Under the pieces are notes generated by a model. It was not told where the DNA came from and ran no database searches. It saw only the letters and a program-made list of their open reading frames with translations. Below are positions 1-6,268 of a stretch of DNA of 6,450 nucleotides, one piece after another (position 1 is the stretch's first letter; every line of letters begins with the position of its first letter). Source of the DNA: Calditrichota bacterium (lineage in GTDB: Bacteria > Calditrichota > Calditrichia > Calditrichales > Calditrichaceae); NCBI GenBank assembly GCA_024278715.1, contig JAJRSN010000152.1, positions 1 through 6,450 on the forward strand, read 5' to 3'. A program made the translations under genes and the position numbers.

Positions 1-321
1 CCCTCGGCGAGCCTTGGAGAAAAATACGCCCTTTACGAACCGGTTCACGGCAGCGCTCCGGATATTGCCGGACAGAATAAAGCTAATCCCATCGCCACAA
101 TAGCTTCGGTAGCGATGATGTTCAGCTATTCTTTTCAGATGACCAAAGCGGGACAGTTAATCGAACAGGCGATTGAACGAACACTGCAGCAGGGCTACCG
201 CACGGTTGATATCTGTCAGGAAGGAACCAAACCGGTGGGAACAACGGAAATGACTGGGAAAATTGTGGAAAATTTTGAAGCCATTTTCCATGAAGAAGGA
301 CTTGGGGTTTTTACGTTGTAA
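1..321 (+). CDS. leuB: 3-isopropylmalate dehydrogenase, C-terminal part (5' end outside window)
   Basis: This is the last 106 residues of LeuB, which oxidatively decarboxylates 3-isopropylmalate to 4-methyl-2-oxopentanoate in leucine synthesis in the cytoplasm. The reading frame is open from the first base to the TAA at 319-321. The fragment carries the conserved dehydrogenase stretch EPVHGSAPDIAG (fragment residues 13-24), followed by an N-K-A-N-P-I-A-T-I segment typical of the family. The Asp-Ile after HGSAP is the pattern of NAD-using isopropylmalate dehydrogenases, whereas NADP-isocitrate dehydrogenases have Lys-Tyr there. The family is about 350-360 residues long, so roughly 70% lies upstream of the window. 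It is followed by leuA, leuC, leuD and cimA on the same strand. The 543-nt repeat-rich gap before leuA makes it uncertain whether leuB shares their transcript. LeuB can also oxidise 3-methylmalate, which links it to the downstream cimA. Confidence 0.96.
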   Translation, partial: PSASLGEKYALYEPVHGSAPDIAGQNKANPIATIASVAMMFSYSFQMTKAGQLIEQAIERTLQQGYRTVDICQEGTKPVGTTEMTGKIVENFEAIFHEEGLGVFTL

Positions 322-330
322 GCGGAAGGC

Positions 331-355
331 GTGACAAGTGACGAGTGACAAAGTG
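331..355. repeat. Short heptamer array, GTGACAA type
   Basis: Three imperfect 7-8 bp units lie in tandem (GTGACAA, GTGACGA, GTGACAAA), starting 9 nt after the leuB stop codon. The same unit returns in the longer array at 501-576, on the other side of the palindromic element. The preceding bases (AAGCGGA...GGCGTGA) are repeated there too. Function is unknown. Confidence 0.75.
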
Positions 356-421
356 TAGGGGATTAGAAGTTTAGGAAAATAATTTCTCGTACATTTAGAG
401 ATAGTGCGGTTTGAATAAAAA

Positions 422-481
422 GATCCCCCCTTGCCTTCGGCGTTCCCCCCTTTTGAAAGGGGGAAATTAAAAGGGGGGATC
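422..481. repeat. Palindromic C-run/G-run element (REP/MITE-like)
   Basis: This 60-bp element is bounded by a perfect 11-bp inverted repeat, GATCCCCCCTT (422-432) and AAGGGGGGATC (471-481). Inside it CCCCCTTT (446-453) faces AAAGGGGG (456-463) across a 2-nt loop. CCCCCCTTTT (445-454) can alternatively pair with AAAAGGGGGG (469-478), so several competing hairpins are possible. There is no open reading frame. On the minus strand the structure is followed by TTTTTATTC (420-412), so it would look like a terminator in that direction, although no minus-strand gene is seen nearby. The form suggests a dispersed repetitive element, but copy number cannot be judged from one window. Confidence 0.75.
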
Positions 482-500
482 CGGGAAGCGGAATAAAGGC

Positions 501-576
501 GTGATGAGTGACGAGTAACAGAGTTACAAAGTTACAAAGTTACAAAGTGACAGAGTGACAAGTAATCAGTGACAGG
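501..576. repeat. Tandem array of GTGACGA / GTTACAAA units
   Basis: About nine degenerate 7-8 bp units run head to tail: GTGATGA, GTGACGA, GTAACAGA, three exact GTTACAAA copies (523-546), GTGACAGA, GTGACAAG and, after a 6-nt break, GTGACAGG. The unit matches the short array at 331-355. The array starts 19 nt after the palindromic element and is non-coding. Slippage or a dispersed repeat family could explain it. Confidence 0.85.
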
Positions 577-599
577 TAAGAAAAAGGAAAAAGGAGAAA

Positions 600-637
600 G
601 CAGAGAGCGGAGAGCAGAAAGCAGTAGGTAGTAGGTA
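600..637. repeat. Purine-rich heptamer array (GCAGAGA to GTAGTAG)
   Basis: Five consecutive 7-bp units drift in sequence: GCAGAGA, GCGGAGA, GCAGAAA, GCAGTAG and GTAGTAG, followed by a partial GTA. A purine-only run (577-599 apart from one T) leads into it. The period of seven is the same as in the neighbouring arrays although the unit is unrelated. No function can be assigned. Confidence 0.7.
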
Positions 638-738
638 AAAAATAGTGGAATGTTTGTTTTAATAGGGAAAATGCTTTCTATCTTCAAAAAAATAATTTGT
701 TGAATTATTTAAACTTTTAAGCGATGGCGAAGATAACA
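638..738 (+). promoter_or_regulatory. AT-rich non-repetitive gap, possible leuA promoter region
   Basis: This is the only stretch of about 100 bp between leuB and leuA that is not built of short tandem repeats, and it is clearly AT-rich. It contains a perfect 8-bp inverted repeat, AAATAATT (690-697) and AATTATTT (703-710), with a 5-nt loop, which could be an operator. TTGTTT (654-659) and TATCTT (679-684) vaguely resemble -35 and -10 boxes, but the 19-bp spacing is poor. The promoter role is inferred from position only. No T-box, attenuator or leucine-rich leader peptide was found. Confidence 0.25.
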
Positions 739-773
739 CATTACGCATTACGCATTACGCATTACGCATTACG
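739..773. repeat. Five exact tandem copies of CATTACG
   Basis: The heptamer CATTACG is repeated five times without error. The arrays on either side have different units, so it is a separate block. It lies about 90 bp before the leuA start codon, probably inside the leuA 5' untranslated region if the promoter is in the AT-rich gap. Perfect copies suggest recent expansion or slippage. Confidence 0.9.
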
Positions 774-788
774 ATGATCCGGGAAGCC

Positions 789-833
789 GCTTACACGCTT
801 ACACGCTTAACCCTTAACCCTTAACCCTTAACC
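789..833. repeat. Tandem GCTTACAC (x2) then CCTTAAC (x3) array
   Basis: Two exact 8-bp GCTTACAC units (789-804) pass through a hybrid GCTTAAC unit into three exact CCTTAAC heptamers (812-832). The change from one unit to the next resembles stepwise drift of a single tandem array. It ends 20 nt before the leuA ribosome binding site. The block is preceded by GATCCGGGAAGC (776-787), a 12-bp sequence also found at 478-489. Confidence 0.88.
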
Positions 834-853
834 AAAAAACTTATGATGAAAAC

Positions 854-860
854 GAGGTGA
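854..860 (+). promoter_or_regulatory. Ribosome binding site of leuA
   Basis: GAGGTGA lies 4 nt before the ATG at 865 and is a strong Shine-Dalgarno match. It fixes the leuA start. The in-frame codon at 847-849 is a TGA stop, so no longer N-terminus is possible. The last codons of a five-codon ATG...TGA reading frame (843-860) overlap this site, probably by chance. Confidence 0.75.
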
Positions 861-864
861 AACA

Positions 865-2418
865 ATGCCGGAAAAAATCATAATTTTTGACACAACATTA
901 AGAGACGGCGAACAATCGCCAGGAGCTTCGCTGAATGTGGCGGAGAAAGTAGAGATTGCCAGACAATTGGCGCGATTGAAGGTGGATGTTATTGAAGCCG
1001 GCTTTCCGGTTTCGTCTCCGGCGCAGTTTGAAGCGGTAAAACGAATTGCCGGAGAAGCGGACGCCATCATCACAGCCTTGGCAAGGGCTAAGGAGGCGGA
1101 TATCAAGGCTGTTTACGAAGCATTGAAAGAAGCGCCGCGCAAACGCATCCACACCTTTTCCAGCACATCCGATTACCATATTTTAGGGAAATTCGGACAT
1201 CCGCGCTATGGGCAAACGCTGTCCGAAAAACGGCAAACCGTCATTAAAATGTCGATTGACGCGGTGCAATACGCCAAATCTTTTTGCGACGATGTGGAAT
1301 TTTCGGCTGAAGACGCCGGACGGACAGACATCGGATATTTAGCCGAGGTAATCGAAGCCGCTATCGAGGCGGGCGCCACCACCGTTAATATTCCCGATAC
1401 CACCGGTTACACGCTTCCCGATGAATTCGCCGAAAAAATACGCGAATTGCGACGCCGGGTAAAAAACATCGATCGGGCGGTAATAAGCGTGCATTGCCAT
1501 GACGATTTGGGTCTGGCTGTGGCAAATTCGTTGGCGGCAATCCAAGCCGGAGCACGTCAAGTGGAATGCACTATTAACGGCATCGGCGAACGCGCCGGAA
1601 ACGCTTCTTTGGAAGAGATAGTTATGGCGATAAATGTGCGCAAAGACTTGCTCCCGTACTACACCGATATCAATACGCATGAAATTTACAATGCCAGCCG
1701 AATGGTATCCACGCTTACCGGATTTGTGGTGCAGCCCAACAAAGCCATTGTGGGTAAAAACGCCTTTGCCCATGAGTCGGGAATCCATCAGGACGGAGTA
1801 TTGAAAAACCGCAATACTTACGAGATCATGAAACCCGAAGACGTCGGGGTCAACGAAAGCAAGATCATTCTTGGGCGGCACTCGGGACGCCACGGATTAA
1901 AGGCGCGTTTGGAAGAGATGGGTTATCATCTGACTGAGGAAAAGCTGGACCGATCGTACAAATTATTTTTGAAATTAGCAGATAAAAAGAAAGAAATCTA
2001 CGACGAAGACCTGCGTTTGATAATGGGCGATGAGATATTGAGCGAAGAACCAGCCTGCGCTCTGAAATATTTGCACGTGTTTTTGGGAACCAACGCCATC
2101 CCCACCGCCACGGTTCGCTTGCTTAAAAACGGAGACGACGTGCAGGAATCAGCTACGGGAGACGGACCGGTTGACGCCGTGTTTAACGCCATTGACCGGG
2201 CTTTGAGCACCGATTACACAGTTCAGGATTATCAGGTGCGTTCCGTGACTTCCGGAAGAAAAGCGTTGGGCGAGGTTTACGTCCGCATCCGCAACGGGCA
2301 AGCGGAGGCGCATGGCAGGGGAGTCTCCACAGATATTATCGAAGCAAGCGGAAAGGCTTATTTGCAGGCGATTAATTCTTTGATGAGGAAAAAACAAGAC
2401 AAGGCGGAAAGGGAATAA
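865..2418 (+). CDS. leuA: 2-isopropylmalate synthase
   Basis: LeuA catalyses the first committed step of leucine synthesis, condensing 2-oxoisovalerate with acetyl-CoA to 2-isopropylmalate. The 517 residues match the long bacterial LeuA type (about 520 in E. coli). The N-terminal DRE-TIM barrel begins with FDTTLRDGEQ (residues 8-17), giving catalytic Arg13 and metal ligand Asp14. HCHDD supplies His210 and His212, and GERAGN supplies Asn246 as the remaining metal ligands. GKNAFAHESGIHQDGV (297-312) marks the linker subdomain. From about residue 395 to 510 lies the LeuA regulatory domain (TGDGPVDAVFNAID motif), normally the site of leucine feedback inhibition. GERAGN and the IHTFSSTSD segment separate it from the citramalate synthase downstream. 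The start is set by a strong ribosome binding site. leuC starts 3 nt after the stop, which suggests translational coupling. Confidence 0.97.
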   Translation: MPEKIIIFDTTLRDGEQSPGASLNVAEKVEIARQLARLKVDVIEAGFPVSSPAQFEAVKRIAGEADAIITALARAKEADIKAVYEALKEAPRKRIHTFSSTSDYHILGKFGHPRYGQTLSEKRQTVIKMSIDAVQYAKSFCDDVEFSAEDAGRTDIGYLAEVIEAAIEAGATTVNIPDTTGYTLPDEFAEKIRELRRRVKNIDRAVISVHCHDDLGLAVANSLAAIQAGARQVECTINGIGERAGNASLEEIVMAINVRKDLLPYYTDINTHEIYNASRMVSTLTGFVVQPNKAIVGKNAFAHESGIHQDGVLKNRNTYEIMKPEDVGVNESKIILGRHSGRHGLKARLEEMGYHLTEEKLDRSYKLFLKLADKKKEIYDEDLRLIMGDEILSEEPACALKYLHVFLGTNAIPTATVRLLKNGDDVQESATGDGPVDAVFNAIDRALSTDYTVQDYQVRSVTSGRKALGEVYVRIRNGQAEAHGRGVSTDIIEASGKAYLQAINSLMRKKQDKAERE

Positions 2419-2421
2419 TGT

Positions 2422-3717
2422 ATGGCGATGACGATCACCGAAAAGATTCTTGCAAAAGCAGCCGGTAAAAAAGAGGTTTCTCCCGGACAAAACTTATGGT
2501 TAAACGTTGATGTGCTGATGACTCACGACGTTTGCGGACCGCCGACCTTTCAGATCTGGAAACGCGAATTCGGTGAAAAAGCCCGAATCTGGGATAAGAA
2601 TAAACTGGTGATTTTTCCGGATCATTATATTTTTACGTCCGATGTTCACGCCAACCGAAATGTGAATATTCTTCGGAAATTCGCCAAAGACTATCAATTA
2701 CCCAATTATTACGATGTGGGAAGCGAGCGCTACAAGGGGGTTTGTCACATCGCACTGGCGGAAGAAGGATTCAATCTTCCCGGCACCGTATTGATCGGCA
2801 CCGATTCGCACACCTGCACCGCCGGAGCCTTCGGACTTTTTGCCACCGGTGTGGGCAACACGGACGCGGCTTTTATTCTCGGAACCGGGAAAATCTGGGA
2901 AAAGGTGCCCGAATCAATGAAGTTCATCTTCGAAGGTTCCGTGCCGCAATATCTGACGGCGAAAGATCTGATCTTGCAGATATTGGGCGACATCACCACG
3001 GACGGCGCCACCTATCGTGCCATGGAATTTGACGGAGAAGCCGTCCGTTCGTTAAACATTGACGAACGAATGACGCTTACCAACATGGCGGTGGAAGCGG
3101 GCGGCATGAACGGCATCATCGCCGCGGATGAAGTGACCAGAACCTATCTCGCCGAAAGAACATCGAAACCGTTTGAGGAATTTCAGAGCGATCCCGACGC
3201 GAACTATCATAGCGTTTATGAATACGACGTCGGCAAAATCGAGCCCCTGGTGGCAAAACCTCATAGTCCGGATAATCGGGATACGGTTCGGAACGTACGG
3301 GGCGCCAAATTAACAAAATGTTACATCGGTTCATGCACCGGCGGAAAGTTTACGGATTTTAAGAACGCCGCCATGATATTAAAAGGTAAAGAAGTCCGGG
3401 TGCCCACTTTTATTATTCCGGCAAGCCCTTCGGTAGCCAAACGATTGCAAACCGAAACGATTGACGGCAAAACCATCGAAGAGATTCTTGCCGACGCGGG
3501 ATGCACGATCGCCCCTCCGTCCTGTGCTGCGTGTCTGGGCGGTCCCGCCGACACCGTCGGTCGTTCGGTAGATCACGATGTGGTTATTTCCACTACCAAC
3601 CGCAATTTTCCGGGACGGATGGGCAGTAAAAAAGCCGAAGTGTATCTTGCTTCGCCGCTTACCGTGGCTGCTTCGGCTGTAACCGGGGTTATTACGGATC
3701 CCAGAGAATTCTTATGA
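2422..3717 (+). CDS. leuC: 3-isopropylmalate dehydratase, large subunit
   Basis: LeuC is the iron-sulfur subunit that, with LeuD, converts 2-isopropylmalate to 3-isopropylmalate through a dehydrated intermediate. Its 431 residues are shorter than enterobacterial LeuC (about 466) and fit the compact LeuC/HacA-like type. The cysteines expected to hold the [4Fe-4S] cluster are Cys305 (IGSCTGG) and Cys368/Cys371 (PSCAACLGGPADT). The aconitase-family motif GTDSHTCTAG is at residues 126-135, and TTNRNFPGRMG is near the C-terminus. Segments such as NVDVLMTHDVCGP, VAKPHSPDNR and the ending DPREFL closely recall plant plastid LeuC as I remember it. GGGA at 2411-2414 lies 7 nt before the ATG. A second in-frame ATG at 2428 is possible but less well spaced. 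The enzyme can also act on citramalate, consistent with cimA downstream. Confidence 0.96.
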   Translation: MAMTITEKILAKAAGKKEVSPGQNLWLNVDVLMTHDVCGPPTFQIWKREFGEKARIWDKNKLVIFPDHYIFTSDVHANRNVNILRKFAKDYQLPNYYDVGSERYKGVCHIALAEEGFNLPGTVLIGTDSHTCTAGAFGLFATGVGNTDAAFILGTGKIWEKVPESMKFIFEGSVPQYLTAKDLILQILGDITTDGATYRAMEFDGEAVRSLNIDERMTLTNMAVEAGGMNGIIAADEVTRTYLAERTSKPFEEFQSDPDANYHSVYEYDVGKIEPLVAKPHSPDNRDTVRNVRGAKLTKCYIGSCTGGKFTDFKNAAMILKGKEVRVPTFIIPASPSVAKRLQTETIDGKTIEEILADAGCTIAPPSCAACLGGPADTVGRSVDHDVVISTTNRNFPGRMGSKKAEVYLASPLTVAASAVTGVITDPREFL

Positions 3718-3754
3718 TCCGGCGATAAATGCAAAGGTTAAAGAAAGGAAAACA

Positions 3755-4315
3755 ATGCAAAAAATAATCAAAGGTCCGGCTTATGTACTTGGCGATAATA
3801 TCGATACAGATCAGATAATTCCGGCGGAACATCTGGTTTACAGTTTGAGCGATCCCGAAGAATCCAAAAAGTACGGTCGTTTCGCCTTTTCGGGAGTTCC
3901 GCCCGCAAAAGCGGGATTGCCCGACGGCGGAATTCCGTTTATCGAAGGGGATGATTATCGTTCGAAGTACAACATTATAATAGGCGGATCGAATTTTGGC
4001 TGCGGTTCTTCCAGAGAACACGCTCCGTTTGCCCTGAAAATGGCGGGCGTGCAGGTAGTTGTGGCGGAATCGTACGCGCGCATCTTCTATCGCAATTCTG
4101 TAGATGGCGGATTTATTATCCCCCTGGAATCGGTAGGAAAAATCAATGACCGAATAAAGACCGGCGACCTTGTGCAAATCGATCTTGCAAATCAGACGCT
4201 TACAAGGCTGAGCGACGGGCAACAATTTTCATTAAAACACCCGGGCGATGTTTTGCCGATTATCGAAGCAGGCGGACTTTTTGCTTACGCCCGAAAATCG
4301 GGAATGATCGGTTAA
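3755..4315 (+). CDS. leuD: 3-isopropylmalate dehydratase, small subunit
   Basis: LeuD is the swivelling small subunit that completes the active site of the LeuCD isomerase. The protein has 186 residues, within the 160-200 range of the family. GDNIDTDQIIPAEHL begins at residue 13. The conserved swivel-domain loop GSNFGCGSSREHAP occupies residues 78-91, with Arg87-Glu88-His89 in the substrate-recognition region. SYARIFYRNS follows, and the protein ends in AGGLFAYARKSGMIG, an ending also seen in plant-type small subunits. This agrees with the type of LeuC beside it. An AAAGGA sequence (3744-3749) lies 5 nt before the ATG. The gap to leuC is 37 nt and to cimA 24 nt, so the genes are probably cotranscribed. 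No truncation or frameshift is apparent. Confidence 0.96.
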   Translation: MQKIIKGPAYVLGDNIDTDQIIPAEHLVYSLSDPEESKKYGRFAFSGVPPAKAGLPDGGIPFIEGDDYRSKYNIIIGGSNFGCGSSREHAPFALKMAGVQVVVAESYARIFYRNSVDGGFIIPLESVGKINDRIKTGDLVQIDLANQTLTRLSDGQQFSLKHPGDVLPIIEAGGLFAYARKSGMIG

Positions 4316-4339
4316 ATTAAAATCAGGCAGGAAAATACA

Positions 4340-5929
4340 ATGAAGCAAACAACACCAATAGAACTCTTCGACACAACTCTGCGCGACGGAACGCAGGGAG
4401 AAGGCGTAAATTTGTCCATTCACGATAAATTAGCTATTACCGAACGTCTGGATGATTTTGGTATTGACGTCATCGAAGGCGGATGGCCCGGAAGCAATCC
4501 CAAGGACGAAGAGTATTTTAAAGAAGTGAAGAAGTTAAAGCTAAAACAAGCGCGTATATGCGCTTTTGGCTCGACCGCCCGCTATCCCGATAAGGTGGAA
4601 GAAGATCGGAACCTGAACATGCTGCTAAGCGCCGAGACCGGGGTTATTTCGATTTTTGGCAAAACCTGGCGTTTTCATTCATCGGTAACCTTAGGCTTAA
4701 CCGACGATCAGAATGCGGAGTTGATTTTTCGTACCGTTCAGTTCTTGAAAAAGCACGGTCGCCGGGTGGTTTTTGATGCCGAGCATTTTTTTGACGGTTA
4801 CAAAGATGATCCCGAATTTGCCGTCCGAATGCTCAAAGCCGCCGAGGAGGGCGGAGCAGACATTCTTGTGCTGTGCGATACCAACGGCGGGAGTTTGCCT
4901 TCCGAAGTAAGCAAGGTTTTTGGAGAAGTGCGGCAACGGGTAAGCCGACCGTTGGGAATTCATGCCCACAACGACGGCGAAATGGCGGTGGCTAATACCA
5001 TTGCCGCGGTGCAAGCAGGAGCGGTTCAGGTGCAGGGAACCGTCAACGGAATCGGCGAGCGTTGCGGAAACGCCAATCTTTGCAGCGTTCTTCCTAATCT
5101 GGCGCTTAAACTCAATTTAAAGACAAAGACCCCGGTTAACCTGCAAAATTTAACGAATCTTTCGCGGTTTGTTTACGAAGTGGCTAACCTGGCTCCCAAT
5201 ACCCGTGCGGCGTTTGTCGGAAAATCGGCTTTTACGCACAAAGGGGGTATTCATGTCAGTTCCGTTTTAAAGGACAGCCGCATGTACGAACATATCTCGC
5301 CGGAGCAGGTTGGCAATCGCCGGCATGTTTTGGTGTCGGATCTTTCGGGACAGAGCAATATTCGTTACAAAGCGCATGAGCTGGGTATTGATATTGCCGA
5401 TAAGCGGGAATTCAGTAAAAACTTTGTTCAATACATCAAGTCGTTGGAATACGAGGGATTTCAGTTTGACGGCGCCGAGGGATCGTTTGAATTGCTGTTG
5501 CGCTCTGAGCTGAATACTTACAGCCCTTTTTTCGAAATCATTTACGCCAAAATTAACGTTTTGCTTAATGACGGCGACACGGATTATTCCGAGGCGGTTT
5601 TAAAGGTTAAGGTCGGCGACGAGATCGAGCACACGGCTTCGGACGGCAACGGACCGGTCAATGCGCTGGATAATGCCCTGCGCAAGGCTTTGATGCGCTT
5701 TTATCCCGAAGTCGCCAATATTCATTTAGTTGATTACAAGGTGCGTGTTTTAGTGGATAAAAGCGGAACCGGCGCCCGTGTGCGCGTGCTGGTGGAAACC
5801 GGCGACGGCAAAAACAGTTGGTCAACCGTGGGCGTGTCGCACAACATCATCAAAGCCAGTTTACAGGCGTTGAGCGACAGTTTGAATTATAAGATTTTTC
5901 ATTTACGAAAAGAAAGCGTGCGGGTGTGA
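4340..5929 (+). CDS. cimA: (R)-citramalate synthase
   Basis: CimA condenses pyruvate with acetyl-CoA to (R)-citramalate, opening a threonine-independent route to 2-oxobutyrate and isoleucine. The 529 residues fit the long CimA family. FDTTLRDGTQGEGVN starts at residue 10, giving catalytic Arg15 and metal ligand Asp16. HAHND gives His208 and His210, and GERCGNANL gives Asn244. The signature GGWPGSNPKDEEYF and DGTQGEG in place of DGEQSPG distinguish it from LeuA and homocitrate synthase. GKSAFTHKGGIH is at residues 294-305. A regulatory LeuA-type domain runs from about 395 to 520 (SDGNGPVNALDNALRKAL), and in characterised CimA proteins it binds isoleucine. AGGA (4329-4332) lies 7 nt before the ATG. 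Substrate choice is inferred from family motifs, but they are clear. It closes the operon, and its product can be processed by LeuCD and LeuB. Confidence 0.95.
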   Translation: MKQTTPIELFDTTLRDGTQGEGVNLSIHDKLAITERLDDFGIDVIEGGWPGSNPKDEEYFKEVKKLKLKQARICAFGSTARYPDKVEEDRNLNMLLSAETGVISIFGKTWRFHSSVTLGLTDDQNAELIFRTVQFLKKHGRRVVFDAEHFFDGYKDDPEFAVRMLKAAEEGGADILVLCDTNGGSLPSEVSKVFGEVRQRVSRPLGIHAHNDGEMAVANTIAAVQAGAVQVQGTVNGIGERCGNANLCSVLPNLALKLNLKTKTPVNLQNLTNLSRFVYEVANLAPNTRAAFVGKSAFTHKGGIHVSSVLKDSRMYEHISPEQVGNRRHVLVSDLSGQSNIRYKAHELGIDIADKREFSKNFVQYIKSLEYEGFQFDGAEGSFELLLRSELNTYSPFFEIIYAKINVLLNDGDTDYSEAVLKVKVGDEIEHTASDGNGPVNALDNALRKALMRFYPEVANIHLVDYKVRVLVDKSGTGARVRVLVETGDGKNSWSTVGVSHNIIKASLQALSDSLNYKIFHLRKESVRV

Positions 5930-6093
5930 CGGATTGGTGGGAAAATAAAAAAAAGGATTAAAATTGGGGTGGAACAAAGAGCAAGAAAAATTTAAGGATT
6001 TTTAAGTGGGGAAGGGTTTTTTTTGAGCAGTAATATTCCGCGTTTCAGTAAAACGAACCTTTTATTATTTTAATCTACTTGGTAAGCCTGATA

Positions 6094-6164
6094 CGATATT
6101 AAATATCGGAGCTTGCGTTATCGTAATTTGGCGGTCCCTTTTTGCACACGTTCGATATTTAATA
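6094..6164. repeat. Nested inverted repeat: CGATATT-A-AATATCG palindrome paired with a distal arm
   Basis: A 15-bp palindrome (6094-6108) has perfect 7-bp arms around a central A. Its right-hand part TATTAAATATCG (6097-6108) is also the exact reverse complement of CGATATTTAATA (6153-6164), giving a perfect 12-bp inverted repeat with a 44-nt interior. Pairing continues imperfectly outward for six more positions. ATATTTAATAC (6155-6165) recurs as an 11-bp direct repeat at 6204-6214. This could be a small mobile-element remnant or paired binding sites. Confidence 0.6.
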
Positions 6165-6207
6165 CCTTATTTCGTTAGCCGTTTGAAGCCAATTGATATT
6201 ACAATAT

Positions 6208-6230
6208 TTAATACGATAAAATTGTATTAA
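6208..6230. repeat. Inverted repeat TTAATAC / GTATTAA
   Basis: Perfect 7-bp arms (6208-6214 and 6224-6230) flank a 9-nt AT-rich interior. It lies 38 nt beyond the stop codon of the minus-strand gene and overlaps the third copy of the ATATTTAATAC motif. It is AT-only apart from one pair in the stem, so a stable terminator hairpin is unlikely. Its role is unknown. Confidence 0.45.
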
Positions 6231-6268
6231 TAACAACAGATCAGTCTTCTATTGTAAAATACTATTTA

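Larger units (their letters stand above)
5930..6268. other. AT-rich intergenic region with no gene seen
   Basis: This is the space between the convergent cimA (+) and the antitoxin-like gene (-). I found no reading frame that looks like a protein. The first 100 bp are purine-rich with an 8-T run at 6017-6024. The only stems before that run are weak (AAAAAT 5986-5991 with ATTTTT 5998-6003), so a classical terminator for the operon is not convincing. CGTTT (6041-6045) with AAACG (6051-6055) is a further short stem. The second half holds the inverted-repeat cluster described separately. Confidence 0.6.

Noticed and set aside
331..833. CRISPR array
   Set aside because: Units are 7-8 bp in direct contact with no 20-40 bp repeats and no spacers of regular length.
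843..860. Five-codon reading frame (Met-Met-Lys-Thr-Arg) just before leuA, overlapping its ribosome binding site, as a leader peptide
   Set aside because: It has no leucine codons, no ribosome binding site of its own and no attenuator-like hairpins after it; chance occurrence is likely.
638..864. T-box riboswitch or other leucine-responsive leader
   Set aside because: No T-box consensus, specifier loop or terminator/antiterminator pair could be recognised; the region is mostly tandem repeats.
1339..1893. 184-codon minus-strand reading frame inside leuA
   Set aside because: It lies wholly within a well-conserved leuA, shows no recognisable domain, and is best read as a shadow of the coding strand.
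3692..4225. 177-codon minus-strand reading frame over leuD
   Set aside because: It overlaps almost all of leuD, whose motifs are unmistakable, and its own translation resembles no family I recognise.
5986..6024. Rho-independent terminator after cimA
   Set aside because: There is an 8-T run, but the stem before it is six AT pairs only and is separated from the T run by a purine-rich stretch.
6080..6181. Integron attC site, suggested by CGTTAGCC at 6173-6180 and a nearby toxin-antitoxin gene
   Set aside because: GTTAGCC does not fit the GTTRRRY core, and no matching partner box or typical attC arm pairing was found at the other end.
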